A DNA stretch of 64,000 nucleotides from Hydrogenophaga sp. (GTDB lineage Bacteria > Pseudomonadota > Gammaproteobacteria > Burkholderiales > Burkholderiaceae_C): NCBI RefSeq assembly GCF_011772445.1, contig NZ_WVZN01000047.1, positions 112,645 to 176,644 on the forward strand, in the 5' to 3' direction. The position numbers and the translations under genes were made by a program. The notes below the pieces were generated by a model. That model searched no databases, had not been told where the DNA came from, and worked only from the letters and a program-made list of their open reading frames with translations. Positions 49,100 through 60,440 of the stretch are shown here, in pieces. Position 1 is the stretch's first letter. Every line of letters begins with the position of its first letter.

Positions 49100-50371
49100 T
49101 CAGGCGTGCACGCCGCCGAACCGCTTCTCGATGTAGTTTTCGACGATGGTCTGGAACTCGCGTGCGATTTCCGGGCCGCGCAGCGTGACGGCCTTCTGGC
49201 CGTCGATGAACACGGGCGCGGCCGGCGCCTCGCCGGTGCCGGGCAGGCTGATGCCGATGTCGGCGTGCTTGCTCTCGCCCGGGCCGTTGACGATGCAGCC
49301 CATGACCGCCACCTTCATGCCCTCGACACCGGGGTAGCGCTCGCGCCAGACGGGCATGGACGCGCGCAGGTAGTCGTCGATCTGCTTGGCCAGTTCCTGG
49401 AAGGTGGTGCTGGTGGTGCGGCCGCAGCCGGGGCAGGCGGTGACGCTGGGCACGAAGCTGCGCAGCCCCAGGGCCTGCAGGATCTCCAGGCCCACCAGCA
49501 CCTCCTGCGTGCGCGCTTCGCCGGGCTGCGGCGTGAGCGAGATGCGGATGGTGTCGCCGATGCCTTGCTGCAGCAGCACCGACAGCGCGGCTGTAGAAGC
49601 GACCGCGCCCTTGGTGCCCATGCCGGCTTCGGTGAGACCGAGGTGCAGGGGGTAGTCGCAACGCTGCGCGAGCGCCTGGTAGACGGCGATGAGGTCCTGC
49701 ACCGCGCTCACCTTGCACGACAGCACGATGTTCTCGCCCGGCAGGCCGATCTCCTCGGCCTTCTTCGCCGAGTCGATGGCGGAGGTGATCAGCGCCTCGT
49801 ACATCACCTGCTTCGCGTCCCAGGGTTGGGCGCGCGCGTGGTTCTCATCCATCAGGCGCGCGAGCAGGTCCTGGTCGAGGCTGCCCCAGTTGACGCCGAT
49901 GCGGATGTGCTTGCCGTGGCGCGCGGCGATCTCCACCATCTGAGCAAACTGCCGGTCGCCCTTCTCCCCGCGGCCCACGTTGCCGGGGTTGATGCGGTAC
50001 TTGGCCAAGGCCTCGGCGCAGGCCGGGTAGTCGGTCAGCAGGCGGTGGCCGTTGTAGTGGAAGTCGCCGATCAGCGGCACCACGATGCCCATGCGGTCCA
50101 ACTGCTCGCGAATGTGCGGCACGGCCCTGGCGGCCTCGTCGTTGTTGACGGTGATGCGCACGAGTTCGGAGCCGGCCTGGGCCAGTTCCTTCACCTGGAT
50201 GGCGGTGGCGATGGCGTCGGCGGTGTCGGTGTTGGTCATCGACTGCACGCGAACCGGCGCGTCGCCGCCGATGCTCACGCCGTGGTCGCCCCAGCGCACC
50301 ACGCCTTGGCGCGTGCGGCGCGGCGCGGCCTGAGGCAGGGGAATGGGGGCATGCGACATGACGGAACTCAT
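49100..50371 (-). CDS. ispG: 4-hydroxy-3-methylbut-2-enyl-diphosphate synthase
   Basis: The 423-residue iron-sulfur enzyme performs the penultimate step of the MEP isoprenoid pathway. The TIM-barrel N-terminal part ([19 protein letters not shown]) and the C-terminal 4Fe-4S domain with CPGCG and GCIVNGPGE are present. The ATG at 50371 overlaps the rodZ stop (ATGA) and has GAGG upstream, so it was preferred over the ATG at 50359. It is in the conserved rlmN-pilF-rodZ-ispG-hisS block. Confidence 0.97.
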   Translation of the reverse strand: MSSVMSHAPIPLPQAAPRRTRQGVVRWGDHGVSIGGDAPVRVQSMTNTDTADAIATAIQVKELAQAGSELVRITVNNDEAARAVPHIREQLDRMGIVVPLIGDFHYNGHRLLTDYPACAEALAKYRINPGNVGRGEKGDRQFAQMVEIAARHGKHIRIGVNWGSLDQDLLARLMDENHARAQPWDAKQVMYEALITSAIDSAKKAEEIGLPGENIVLSCKVSAVQDLIAVYQALAQRCDYPLHLGLTEAGMGTKGAVASTAALSVLLQQGIGDTIRISLTPQPGEARTQEVLVGLEILQALGLRSFVPSVTACPGCGRTTSTTFQELAKQIDDYLRASMPVWRERYPGVEGMKVAVMGCIVNGPGESKHADIGISLPGTGEAPAAPVFIDGQKAVTLRGPEIAREFQTIVENYIEKRFGGVHA

Positions 50372-51288
50372 CTGGCCTCGAAGCGGGCCACGTCGTTGCG
50401 CGCGATCGCCTTGGCGTCGAAGGCGCGGCCGCGCACATTGACCTTCACGACGCTGGCCTTGCCCAGGACCACCGCGTAGGGCGGCGCGGCGGAAAACTCG
50501 ACACGCTCACCCGGCTGCAGAAGGCGCTGAAGCACCACGTTGCCAGTGCCGTTCGTGACCTCGGCCCAGGACTCTTCGCTGGCTTCGATCTGCAGCACCG
50601 TCGCGCTGGCGGCCGGGGCCGCCGCGGGCGTCTGGGGCGCGGCCGCAGCCCCGACGGTGGGAGACGCCGGTGCCTCGGTGGGCGCGGCGCCCTCTTCGGC
50701 CGGCGCGGTGGTTTCCCCCTCCGCCGGTGCGCCGGGGGTCGCGGCGGGGGCGGTGTCCGCGGGCTGGAAGATCGGCAGGCCGGGTGCTGCAGCCGGCGCG
50801 GCCGGCGCGGCTTCCCGGGCGGTGTTCTGCGTGGCCTCGTCGGCCGTACCCGCGGGCTCCATGTCGGGGAGGAACATCACGACCAGGGCCGCCAGCAGCA
50901 AGGCAATGGTGCCCAGCAGCGCGGGTTTCGACAGCCAGGTCAGGGGACTGGCCGCCGGCGCCTCGCTCGCGGGCTTGAAGGGCGCGTTGATCGCGCTCTC
51001 ACTGCCGCGCAGCGCGGGCGTGGGGTTCTGCGGAATCTGCTCCAGCACCGGCGCCGGGTCGATCTTGAGCTGGCGGCAGGCACTGGAGGCCAGGGCGCGC
51101 GCGAACGTGAGGTCGGGCAACTCGTCGTACTCGCCCGCTTCGAGGGCCTCGAGCTTGCGCACTGGCACCTTCAGCGCCGCCGCCAGGGCGGCGATGTGCA
51201 GGCCCGCGGCCTCGCGCGCCTGGCGCAACAACACCGGACGGCTCACCGCCGCCGGCGATTCGAGGGTCTGATCCTCGAACTCACTCAT
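50368..51288 (-). CDS. rodZ: RodZ-like cell-shape protein
   Basis: The 306-residue protein has a cytoplasmic Xre-type helix-turn-helix (about 20-85; [20 protein letters not shown]), one membrane helix (about 118-140; [17 protein letters not shown]), a long Ala/Pro/Thr/Glu-rich periplasmic linker and a C-terminal DUF4115 beta domain ([14 protein letters not shown]). RodZ links MreB filaments to the wall-elongation complex. It overlaps pilF by 8 bp and ispG by 4 bp. Confidence 0.92.
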   Translation of the reverse strand: MSEFEDQTLESPAAVSRPVLLRQAREAAGLHIAALAAALKVPVRKLEALEAGEYDELPDLTFARALASSACRQLKIDPAPVLEQIPQNPTPALRGSESAINAPFKPASEAPAASPLTWLSKPALLGTIALLLAALVVMFLPDMEPAGTADEATQNTAREAAPAAPAAAPGLPIFQPADTAPAATPGAPAEGETTAPAEEGAAPTEAPASPTVGAAAAPQTPAAAPAASATVLQIEASEESWAEVTNGTGNVVLQRLLQPGERVEFSAAPPYAVVLGKASVVKVNVRGRAFDAKAIARNDVARFEAR

Positions 51289-52119
51289 TGAATGCCCCTC
51301 GCTGATAGGCCGCCCACTGGGTGGACTGCGGGAAACGCCGCCCCAGTTGCTGGGCCAGCTGCGCGGCGGCCACGTCGTTGTTCAACTGGCGCTCCACCTT
51401 GATGCCCAGCCACAGGGTCTCGGCGTTGGCCAGTTCGGAGTTGTTGACGCGGCGGATGATGAATTGCGCGCCCTGGTGGTCGCCCCGGCGGTGCTTGAGG
51501 CTGGCCAGGTTGTAGGCGGCGATCGGGTTGCTGGCGTCGAACTCGTAGGCACGCGACAGCGTGGCTTCCGCATCCTGCAGCTTGCCGGCGCGGATCTGGC
51601 ACACGCCCTGCACGAGCCAGGTGCGCGAGCGACCGCCGTAGGTGGGGTTGGCCAGGGCCTGGTTGAACATGTCGTCGGCCGGCGCGTAGCGGCCCTGCTC
51701 GCACAGGAACAGGCCATAGGCGTGCTGCGCCTGCGCGTCGCGCGAATTGATCTGCAGCGCGCGGCGGAAACTCTCTTCGGCCAGTGCCGCGTCATTCAGG
51801 CGCATGTAGACCAGGCCGCGCAGGATGTAGGCCGGGCCGTAGTTCGGGTCGGCCGCCAGCGAGAGCTTGATCTCGTCCAGCGCGACGGTGGTCTGGCCTT
51901 GCTCGTAGTAGCTGGCGGCGAGTTCGTAGCGGATGCGCGCGCGGCGCACCGCCGGCGGCTCGTCCGACGCGGTGATGGGCTCCACGCCCGGCGTGGGCGA
52001 TGCGGACACACGCGGGCCCTGCGACGCGCAACCGGCCAGCCACACCAACGCCAGGGCCATGGCCAAGAGCCACAGCGCCTTCGGGTTTCGGGTGGGGATC
52101 GGACGGTTCGCTGCGTGGG

Positions 52120-52123
<4 letters not shown>
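51281..52123 (-). CDS. pilF: Type IV pilus assembly lipoprotein PilF/PilW
   Basis: The 280-residue lipoprotein (lipobox WLAGC, Cys32) is made of TPR repeats from about residue 65 ([60 protein letters not shown]). PilF/PilW is the pilotin that carries the PilQ secretin to the outer membrane. Its ATG overlaps the rlmN stop (ATGA) and its end overlaps rodZ, as in many proteobacteria. Confidence 0.93.
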
Positions 52124-53271
<1,148 letters not shown>

Positions 53272-53278
53272 GACATGA

Positions 53279-53704
53279 TCAACGCGAGTAGACGTTCATG
53301 CCGGGGAAGAAGAAAGCCACTTCCACGGCGGCCGTCTCGGGCGCGTCGGAGCCGTGCACCGCGTTGGCGTCGATGCTGTCGGCGAAGTCGGCGCGGATGG
53401 TGCCGGCGGCGGCCTTCTTGGGGTCGGTGGCGCCCATCAGGTCGCGGTTCTTGAGGATGGCGCCTTCGCCTTCGAGCACCTGGATCATCACCGGGCCGCT
53501 GATCATGAAGTCGACCAGGTCCTTGAAGAAGGGGCGCGCACTGTGCACGGCGTAGAACTGCTCGGCCTCGCGGCGCGAGAGGTGGGCCATGCGGGCGGCC
53601 ACGACCTTCAGGCCGGCGGCCTCGAAACGGGCGTAGATCTGGCCGATCACGTTCTTGGCGACGGCGTCGGGTTTGATGATCGAGAGGGTGCGTTCGATGG
53701 CCAT
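53279..53704 (-). CDS. ndk: Nucleoside diphosphate kinase
   Basis: The 141-residue enzyme balances nucleoside triphosphates by phosphate transfer through His117 in NAVHGSD. The length and N-terminal [15 protein letters not shown] are standard. It heads the long minus-strand housekeeping block (ndk-rlmN-pilF-rodZ-ispG-hisS...). The 79 bp upstream hold two perfect 7-bp hairpins and a TAGAAT hexamer, a likely promoter region. Confidence 0.97.
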   Translation of the reverse strand: MAIERTLSIIKPDAVAKNVIGQIYARFEAAGLKVVAARMAHLSRREAEQFYAVHSARPFFKDLVDFMISGPVMIQVLEGEGAILKNRDLMGATDPKKAAAGTIRADFADSIDANAVHGSDAPETAAVEVAFFFPGMNVYSR

Positions 53705-53737
53705 GGGTTTCCTGAAGTTTTGAGAGCGATCGGGGCA

Positions 53738-53778
53738 GCGGACCCGTGGTCCGCAAAGCCCGCCATTCTACATGGCGG
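53738..53778 (-). promoter_or_regulatory. Probable ndk promoter region with two palindromes
   Basis: GCGGACC-CGT-GGTCCGC (53738-53754) and CCGCCAT-TCTAC-ATGGCGG (53760-53778) are perfect 7-bp inverted repeats. On the minus strand TAGAAT (53770-53765), a 5-of-6 match to a -10 element, lies inside the second palindrome, so a protein bound there would block initiation. I see no good -35. The first repeat could instead be a rluB-side terminator, though it lacks a T-run. Confidence 0.4.
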
Positions 53779-54940
53779 AAGTGTCAGCCCCTGGGGCGAC
53801 GACCCTGAGGACGCGGGGGTTTGGCGGGGCCTTTGCCCCCCTCGCGGCGCTGGCGCTGCACGGCGTCATGACCGATGTAGCCCTGGCTGGTTTTCATTGG
53901 ATCGGGCTGTCCGCCAGAGGCTCGTCCGCGCATGGGCGAGACATCGTCCCGGCGACGCGGCACTGACGCCTTGGGCGGGGGCGATTTGGGGCCCGGCCCG
54001 TGGCGGCGGCGCGCCGTGGCCGGGGCCGCGGCGTCCTCCCGAGGCGCGCGTGCGCGGGGCGTGCGCACGCCCGCCGCCTGCGCCAGGCGTTGCACGTCGC
54101 GCTCGCCGAGCTCGATCCAGGCCCCGCGCGGCAGGCCGCGCGGCAGCACCACCGCACCGTAGCGGATGCGGATGAGCCGGCTCACGGCGTGGCCCACGGC
54201 CTCGAACAGGCGGCGCACCTCGCGGTTGCGGCCTTCGCCAATGGTCACGCGGTACCAGCAATTGGCGCCCTCGCCGCCCCCGTCCTCGATGGACTGGAAC
54301 TGCGCCGGGCCGTCCTCCAGTTGCACGCCGTCGAGCAGGCGCTGGCGCTCCTCGTTGGAGATGGCGCCCAGCACGCGCACCGCGTACTCGCGCTGCAGGC
54401 CGAAGCTGGGGTGCATGAGGCGGTTGGCCAGCTCACCGGCGTTGGTGAAGAGCAGCAGGCCTTCGGTGTTGAGGTCGAGCCGGCCCACCGACTGCCATTT
54501 GCCCTGGTGCAGGCGCGGCAGGCGGCGGAACACGGTGGGCCGGTTCTGCGGGTCGTCGTGCGTGACGACCTCGCCCGCGGGCTTGTGGTACGCCAGCACG
54601 CGCGGCGCGGGCGGCTCCAGGCGCAGACGCAGCGGCTTGCCGTCCAGGCGGATCTGGTCGCCGTGCTGGATGCGCTGACCCACGTGCGCGGGCTCGCCGT
54701 TGACCGACAGGCGGCCCTGCACGATGAGCTGCTCCATCTCGACGCGCGAGCCCAGGCCGGCCTGGGCCAGCACCTTGTGCAGCTTGGGCGATTCGGCTTC
54801 GGGCGCGAGCACGCGCCTGGCCGGCTCGGCGACCGCCTCCGGCGCTTGCGACTGGGCCTCGTCGAAGGCGCCGCTGACGACTTCGTCGAAGCTCAGGGCG
54901 TCGGCGCCGGGCGCGCGCCGGGCCCGCGGCGGGCTGGGCC

Positions 54941-54980
54941 TGTCGGTGCGCGTCTTGTCGGTGCGCGTCTTGTCGGTGCG
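54941..54980. repeat. 15-bp tandem repeat in the rluB N-terminus
   Basis: TGTCGGTGCGCGTCT occurs twice in full (54941-54955, 54956-54970) and once in part (54971-54980). It encodes the RTDKT repeats of RluB. Fifteen is a multiple of three, so copy-number change would keep the rluB frame. Confidence 0.85.
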
Positions 54981-54987
54981 GGGCCGA

Positions 54988-55659
<672 letters not shown>

Positions 55660-55786
55660 GGTGGTCTTGGTCGCTCGGCGCCGGGGCCGCGAAAAATGGG
55701 CTCTGGGTGGGCGCTGGCCCGGGGGGAAAGCACCTGGCCGCAGGTCGCGGCACAGGCCGCGGGGAAGGCTCGCCTGCGCGGACGGA

Positions 55787-56824
55787 TCAGTCGATCAGCC
55801 CCTGGCCGGCAGGGGGCGGATTGTACCGGAGCCCCCCGGCCGCCAAGGCCGAGGCCAGGTCCGCGGGCGGGTCGCGCCAGAAGGCCAGCGGCGCGCCGGA
55901 AACGGGGTGTGACAGACGCAGGGAAACCGCGTGCAGCGCCTGGCGCTGCAGGCCCCACAGCGGGCGCCCCCCGTAGAGCGCGTCGCCCACCAGGGGGTGC
56001 CCCAGCCAGGCCATGTGCACGCGGATCTGGTGTGTGCGGCCGGTGTGCAGCTTGCACGCCACCAGCATGGCTTCTGCGGTGGCGTCGAGGGACAGGAAAT
56101 CGCTGTGGGCGGGCTTGCCCAAGCCCTCTGCCACCACCGCCATGCGCAGGCGGTTGCGCGTGTCGCGGCCGATGGGTTCGTGCACGCTGCGCAGGCCTGG
56201 CTGGCGCCAGGCGCCGTGCGCGATGGCCAGGTACTGGCGCCCCACCTCGCGCGCCGCGATGGCCTTGACCAGCGCCTGCATGGCCTGGCGCGACTTGGCC
56301 ACCAGCATCAGCCCCGAGGTGTCCTTGTCGAGCCGGTGCACGATGCCCGCTCGCGGCAGCGCGGCGGCGCCTTCGTGGTGCGCCAGCAGGCCGTTGAGCA
56401 GGGTCCCGCCCCAGTGCCCGGCGGCCGGATGCACCACCAGGCCGGCGGGCTTGTCGATCACCAGCAGGTGCTCGTCCTCGAACACCACGTCCAGCGCCAT
56501 GGGCTCGGCCACGAAGGCGCGGGCCTGCGGCGTGGGGCGCAGCGTGAGCTGCACGGCGTCGCCCACCGACACCTTCGTCGAGGCCTTGGTGCAGGGCTTG
56601 TCGCGCCAGAGCACCTCCCCCTCGGCCAGCAGTTGCTGCAGGTAGGAACGCGAGAACTCGGGCACCAGCGTGGCGAGCGCGCGGTCCAGCCGCCAGCCGT
56701 GCAACTCCGCGGGCACCTCGTGGCGGCGCTGCTCGGCCTGTTCGTCCCAGGTCTCGCCCTCTGGCGACACCCCCCCGGCCGATATACTGTCCGCTTCGTT
56801 CAATGAGTCCTGTTCCAGCGCCAT
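55787..56824 (-). CDS. rluD: 23S rRNA pseudouridine-1911/1915/1917 synthase
   Basis: The 345-residue RluA-family enzyme has an S4 domain (about 40-105) and a catalytic domain with Asp in [15 protein letters not shown], plus [20 protein letters not shown]. It modifies helix 69 of 23S rRNA. The ATG (56824-56822) overlaps the bamD ATG on the opposite strand by two bases. The rluD-bamD divergent pair is conserved in proteobacteria. An acidic N-terminal extension of about 30 residues precedes the S4 domain. Confidence 0.95.
   Translation of the reverse strand: MALEQDSLNEADSISAGGVSPEGETWDEQAEQRRHEVPAELHGWRLDRALATLVPEFSRSYLQQLLAEGEVLWRDKPCTKASTKVSVGDAVQLTLRPTPQARAFVAEPMALDVVFEDEHLLVIDKPAGLVVHPAAGHWGGTLLNGLLAHHEGAAALPRAGIVHRLDKDTSGLMLVAKSRQAMQALVKAIAAREVGRQYLAIAHGAWRQPGLRSVHEPIGRDTRNRLRMAVVAEGLGKPAHSDFLSLDATAEAMLVACKLHTGRTHQIRVHMAWLGHPLVGDALYGGRPLWGLQRQALHAVSLRLSHPVSGAPLAFWRDPPADLASALAAGGLRYNPPPAGQGLID
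56783..56788 (+). promoter_or_regulatory. Possible -10 element of bamD inside rluD
   Basis: TATACT (a 5-of-6 match to TATAAT) lies 35 bp upstream of the bamD ATG, inside the 5-prime end of rluD. The start codons of the two genes overlap, so a bamD promoter must lie within rluD. No convincing -35 is visible. Confidence 0.35.
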
Positions 56825-57638
56825 GCCCTTGAAGTTGAGCCGCGGATTATCGGCCCCGTCCCTGGCCGCCATCGCCCTGGCGGTGCTCCTGCAGGCCTGC
56901 AGCACGACGCCGGTCGACGAGACCATCGGCTGGAGCCCGAACCGCCTGTACACCGAGGCCGTGGATGAGCGGGACGCCGGCAACTTCGAACGCGCCGTCA
57001 CGTTGTTCGAAAAGCTCGAAGGCCGGGCCGCCGGCACGCCGCTGGCGCAACAGGCCCAGCTCGACAAGGCCTACACCCAGTACCGTGGCGACCAGCCCGC
57101 GCAGGCCCTGGCCACGCTGGACCGCTTCATGCGCCTGCACCCGGCCAGCCCCGCGCTCGACTACGCGCTGTACCTCAAGGGTCTGGTCAACTTCAACGAC
57201 AACCTCGGCCTCTTCGGCGCGCTCGCGCGGCAAGACCTGTCCGAGCGCGATCAGAAGGCGGCCAAGGAGTCCTTCGAGGCCTTCCGCGAGCTCAGCACGC
57301 GCTTCCCCGAGTCGCGCTACACCCCCGACGCGGTGGCGCGCATGCGCTACGTGGTGAACTCGCTCGCGCAGTACGAAGTGCACGTGGCGCGGTACTACTA
57401 CACCCGCGGCGCCTATGTGGCCGCCATCAACCGCGCCCAGTCCGCCCTGACTGACTATGTCGATGCGCCCGCGCTCGAAGAGGCCCTGTTCCTCATCATC
57501 CGCTCGTACGACGCCCTGGGCATGCCCCAGCTGCGCGACGACGCCGAGCGCGTGATGCGCGCGAGTTACCCGGACAGCGAGTACCTCACCAGCGGCGTCA
57601 AGAAGAAGTCGGGCGATCCGTGGTGGAAGGTCTGGTGA
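56823..57638 (+). CDS. bamD: Outer-membrane assembly lipoprotein BamD
   Basis: The 271-residue lipoprotein has a signal ending in LLQAC (acylated Cys26) and five TPR-like repeats (YTEAVDERDAGNFERAVTLFE, FESRYTPDA-type ARMRYVVNSLAQYEVHVARYY). It is the essential non-barrel partner of BamA in outer-membrane protein folding; BamB of the same machine is at 45944. Its 3-prime end overlaps the convergent helicase gene by 41 bp. The start codon overlaps that of rluD. Confidence 0.96.
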   Translation: MPLKLSRGLSAPSLAAIALAVLLQACSTTPVDETIGWSPNRLYTEAVDERDAGNFERAVTLFEKLEGRAAGTPLAQQAQLDKAYTQYRGDQPAQALATLDRFMRLHPASPALDYALYLKGLVNFNDNLGLFGALARQDLSERDQKAAKESFEAFRELSTRFPESRYTPDAVARMRYVVNSLAQYEVHVARYYYTRGAYVAAINRAQSALTDYVDAPALEEALFLIIRSYDALGMPQLRDDAERVMRASYPDSEYLTSGVKKKSGDPWWKVW

Positions 57639-59598
57639 GCGCACCCAGCTCATCGAGCCAGGCCTGAACCTCTCCCTCGCTGTCCAGCCAGCGGCAGGCA
57701 GGCAGCGAAGCCAACAGGGCAGCGCCGTAAGCGCGCCGGCGCAGGCGCACGTCACCGATCACGATCAGTCCCCGATCGCCCGCGCGGCGGATCAGGCGCC
57801 CGGCGCCTTGCCGCAGTGCCATGGCGGCATCGGCCAGTTGCACCGAGGTGAACGGATCGGCCCCGATCGCGCGGGCGCGCTCAAGGCGCCGCTGCAGCCA
57901 GGGGTCGTCGGGCGGGGCGAAGGGCAGCTTGTCGATCACCAGCAGTTGCAGGGCCTCACCCGGCACGTCGATGCCTTGCCACAAGGCGCCGCTGGCCACC
58001 ACGACCGTGGGCGCGCCGGGGCCTGCACCCCGCAGGGCCTGCAGCGCCGCGTGCGTGGGCTTGTCGCCCACCAGCAGCACCCGCCAGCCTGGCCGGCCCC
58101 GCGCCTGCAGGGCCTGCGCCAGGCGCTGCGCCGCGCGGCGCGTGGTCGCCAGCACCAGGCAGCGCCCGCCCAATCGCTCGATCCACGGCACGATCCGTTC
58201 GGCCAAGGCCTGCGAGTGCGTGGCCTCGGCGGGCTCGGGGAGGTCATCGGGCACGTACAGCGCGGCGGCGCCGGGGTCTTCGTCGGGCGAGCGCAGGCGC
58301 AGCGTGCGCGGTCGCCAGGCGGGGTCGACAGCCAAGGCTTCCCGGTGCCACTGCAGGGCCTCATCCTGCCCCAGCGTGGCCGAGGCGTGCACCACGCTGC
58401 GGGCCCCCAGTGGCGCGCCCGTGGCCAGCGCGTGCGCAGCCTGCACATCGCTCGCCGCCGCAGGGCGCAGGCAGGCCCAGTCTTCATGTGATTGCCAGTC
58501 CAGCCAGACCGCCGACGGCTCGCCGGTGCTCAAGAGCGTGTGCAACACCGCTGCCGCCCCCCGGGTTCGCTCCAACAGCCGCCCCAGGCGCGGATCGGCG
58601 TCCGCACTGGCTCGCAGCGCGGCCTGCGCGGCAGCGACCGCCGTGGCCAGGCGCCACGGCGCCTGGCGATCGTTCAACGGCCAAGCCTGGCGGCCTTCGC
58701 GCGGCACCGCGGCCCCCAGGGCCTGGGCCAGGCCGCGCGTGGCCGCCTGCCCATCGTGCGCCAGCAGCCGCCAGGCCTGCAGGCCGCGCAGCGGCCCGTC
58801 GGCCAGGGCGGCAAGGTCCGCCCACAGACGCTGCAGTCGGGCGTGCTCGATCACCTCGGCGTCAAGCCGCGCGCGCAGGCCGTGCAGGGCGTGCGCCTCG
58901 TCGAACACCACCACGTCCACCTCGGGCAGCAGACGGGGCCACCCGCGCGTCTGCCTCTGCAGTTCAGCCAGCCACACGTGGTGGTTGATCACCACCACGT
59001 CGGCCGCCTGCGCCGCGCGGCGCGCGCGCTCCACGTGGCAGTCGGCCCAGCGGGCGCAGGCCTGGCGTGTGCAGTTCTCGCTGGTGGACGTGACGCGGCC
59101 GTGCAGGCCGGCGATCGCGTCCACGCCGGCCACCTGGTCCAGATCGCCGTCGCCGCCGCGCTCGGCCCAGAGCAGCAGCTCGCGCAGCCAGGCGTGTTCG
59201 GCCGGCGCGCCCATGCGCGGGCCCCCGTCCACCGCGGCCTGCAGGCGGGCCAGGCACACGTAGCGCCCCCGACCCTTGAGCACCGCCACCCGCACCGCCA
59301 GACCCGTCGCACTGGCCAGGCGCGGCAAATCGCGCTCGGCCAGCTGGCGCTGCAGCACGTGGGTGCTGGTGGAGACGACTGCGCGGCGGCCCGACAGCAG
59401 CCAGGGCAAGAGGTAAGCCACGGTCTTGCCGCTGCCGGGCGGCGCCTCCACCAGCAGCGCGCCTCCCTCTTCCACGGTCTGGGCCACGGCCTGCGCCATC
59501 GCGGCCTGGGCGTCGCGGACGCGCCACTCGGGCCAGGCGCGGGCCAGCGCGCCGTCGCCCGCGAGCGCCTGCGCCACGCGGGCGACGAGCCCGCTCAT
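57598..59598 (-). CDS. DinG/XPD-type iron-sulfur DNA helicase
   Basis: The 666-residue superfamily 2 helicase has Walker A APPGSGKT (52-59), DEAH box VVFDEAH and helicase motif VI QGAGRLIRR. Between the ATPase motifs lie cysteines YVCLARL and CTRQACARWADC, the four-cysteine iron-sulfur domain of the DinG/Rad3 family. It probably unwinds R-loops, G-quadruplexes or replication forks during repair. The ATG at 59598 begins MSGLVARVAQALAG. It overlaps bamD tail-to-tail and is divergent from the PP2C gene. Confidence 0.92.
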   Translation of the reverse strand: MSGLVARVAQALAGDGALARAWPEWRVRDAQAAMAQAVAQTVEEGGALLVEAPPGSGKTVAYLLPWLLSGRRAVVSTSTHVLQRQLAERDLPRLASATGLAVRVAVLKGRGRYVCLARLQAAVDGGPRMGAPAEHAWLRELLLWAERGGDGDLDQVAGVDAIAGLHGRVTSTSENCTRQACARWADCHVERARRAAQAADVVVINHHVWLAELQRQTRGWPRLLPEVDVVVFDEAHALHGLRARLDAEVIEHARLQRLWADLAALADGPLRGLQAWRLLAHDGQAATRGLAQALGAAVPREGRQAWPLNDRQAPWRLATAVAAAQAALRASADADPRLGRLLERTRGAAAVLHTLLSTGEPSAVWLDWQSHEDWACLRPAAASDVQAAHALATGAPLGARSVVHASATLGQDEALQWHREALAVDPAWRPRTLRLRSPDEDPGAAALYVPDDLPEPAEATHSQALAERIVPWIERLGGRCLVLATTRRAAQRLAQALQARGRPGWRVLLVGDKPTHAALQALRGAGPGAPTVVVASGALWQGIDVPGEALQLLVIDKLPFAPPDDPWLQRRLERARAIGADPFTSVQLADAAMALRQGAGRLIRRAGDRGLIVIGDVRLRRRAYGAALLASLPACRWLDSEGEVQAWLDELGALTRPSTTDRPTSS

Positions 59599-59672
59599 GC
59601 GCCGGCCACCCGGGGATAAATGGATACCATTGCGTCCACCGCGCCCCCGCCGCTCCAACCGTTCGAATCCAT

Positions 59673-60431
59673 ATGAGCAAAGGCTATCGCATCCTGGCAT
59701 CGACCGGCATCCACAAGGGTGACCGCGACTACCAGCAGGACCAGGTCGAGCTGATGCAGCACGTGCGCATCCCCAACTGCCTGTTGGCCGTGCTGGCCGA
59801 CGGCATGGGCGGGCGAAGCGGCGGACGCAAGGCGTCCGACCAGGTGATGCTCACGGCGCGCCAGCTCTTCAACCGCTTCGACCCCGAGACCGACGACCCG
59901 CGCGCCCTGCTCAAGCAGATCGTCAACGAGTCGCACATGGTCATCAAGCTGACCGCGGTGTCGGCCGAGCAGGAGCCGCACAGCACCGTCGCGGCCTTCC
60001 TGCTGCTGCCCAACGGCGAAAGCCACTGGGTGCACGCGGGCGATTCACGCGTCTACCACTTCCGCCAGGGCAAGCTGCTTCACCGCACCACCGACCACTC
60101 CTACGTGCAGACCCTGGTGAACCAGGGCGAGCTCACCGAACAGGAAGCCCTGGACCACCCGCACGCCAACATCCTGATGGGCTGTCTGGGCACCGAGAAC
60201 GACCCGCCGATCGACCTGCACGCCGTCCCCAAGCTCAACGCCGGCGACGCGCTCATGGCCTGCAGCGACGGCATCTGGCATTACTTCTCGCCCGAAGAAC
60301 TGGCCAGCACCATCGCCATGCTCTCGCCGCGCGAGGCCTGCGAGTTCCTGATCCAGAAGGCGCGCACGCGGGCGCGGGGCACCGGGGACAACCTCTCGCT
60401 GGTGGTGGTGAAGCTTGATCCGCTGATCTGA
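59673..60431 (+). CDS. PP2C-family serine/threonine phosphatase
   Basis: The 252-residue phosphatase has the metal-binding Asp motifs of PP2C: VLADGMGGRSGG, HAGDSRVYHF, CSDGIWHYF and GDNLSLVVV. There is no membrane segment. PP2C proteins oppose Hanks-type kinases or act in stress signalling; no kinase is in the window. The 74-bp gap to the divergent helicase contains AATGG-ATA-CCATT (59619-59631), a small perfect palindrome. It ends 9 bp from zapE, which is convergent. Confidence 0.92.
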   Translation: MSKGYRILASTGIHKGDRDYQQDQVELMQHVRIPNCLLAVLADGMGGRSGGRKASDQVMLTARQLFNRFDPETDDPRALLKQIVNESHMVIKLTAVSAEQEPHSTVAAFLLLPNGESHWVHAGDSRVYHFRQGKLLHRTTDHSYVQTLVNQGELTEQEALDHPHANILMGCLGTENDPPIDLHAVPKLNAGDALMACSDGIWHYFSPEELASTIAMLSPREACEFLIQKARTRARGTGDNLSLVVVKLDPLI

Positions 60432-60440
60432 GCGCCGGGC

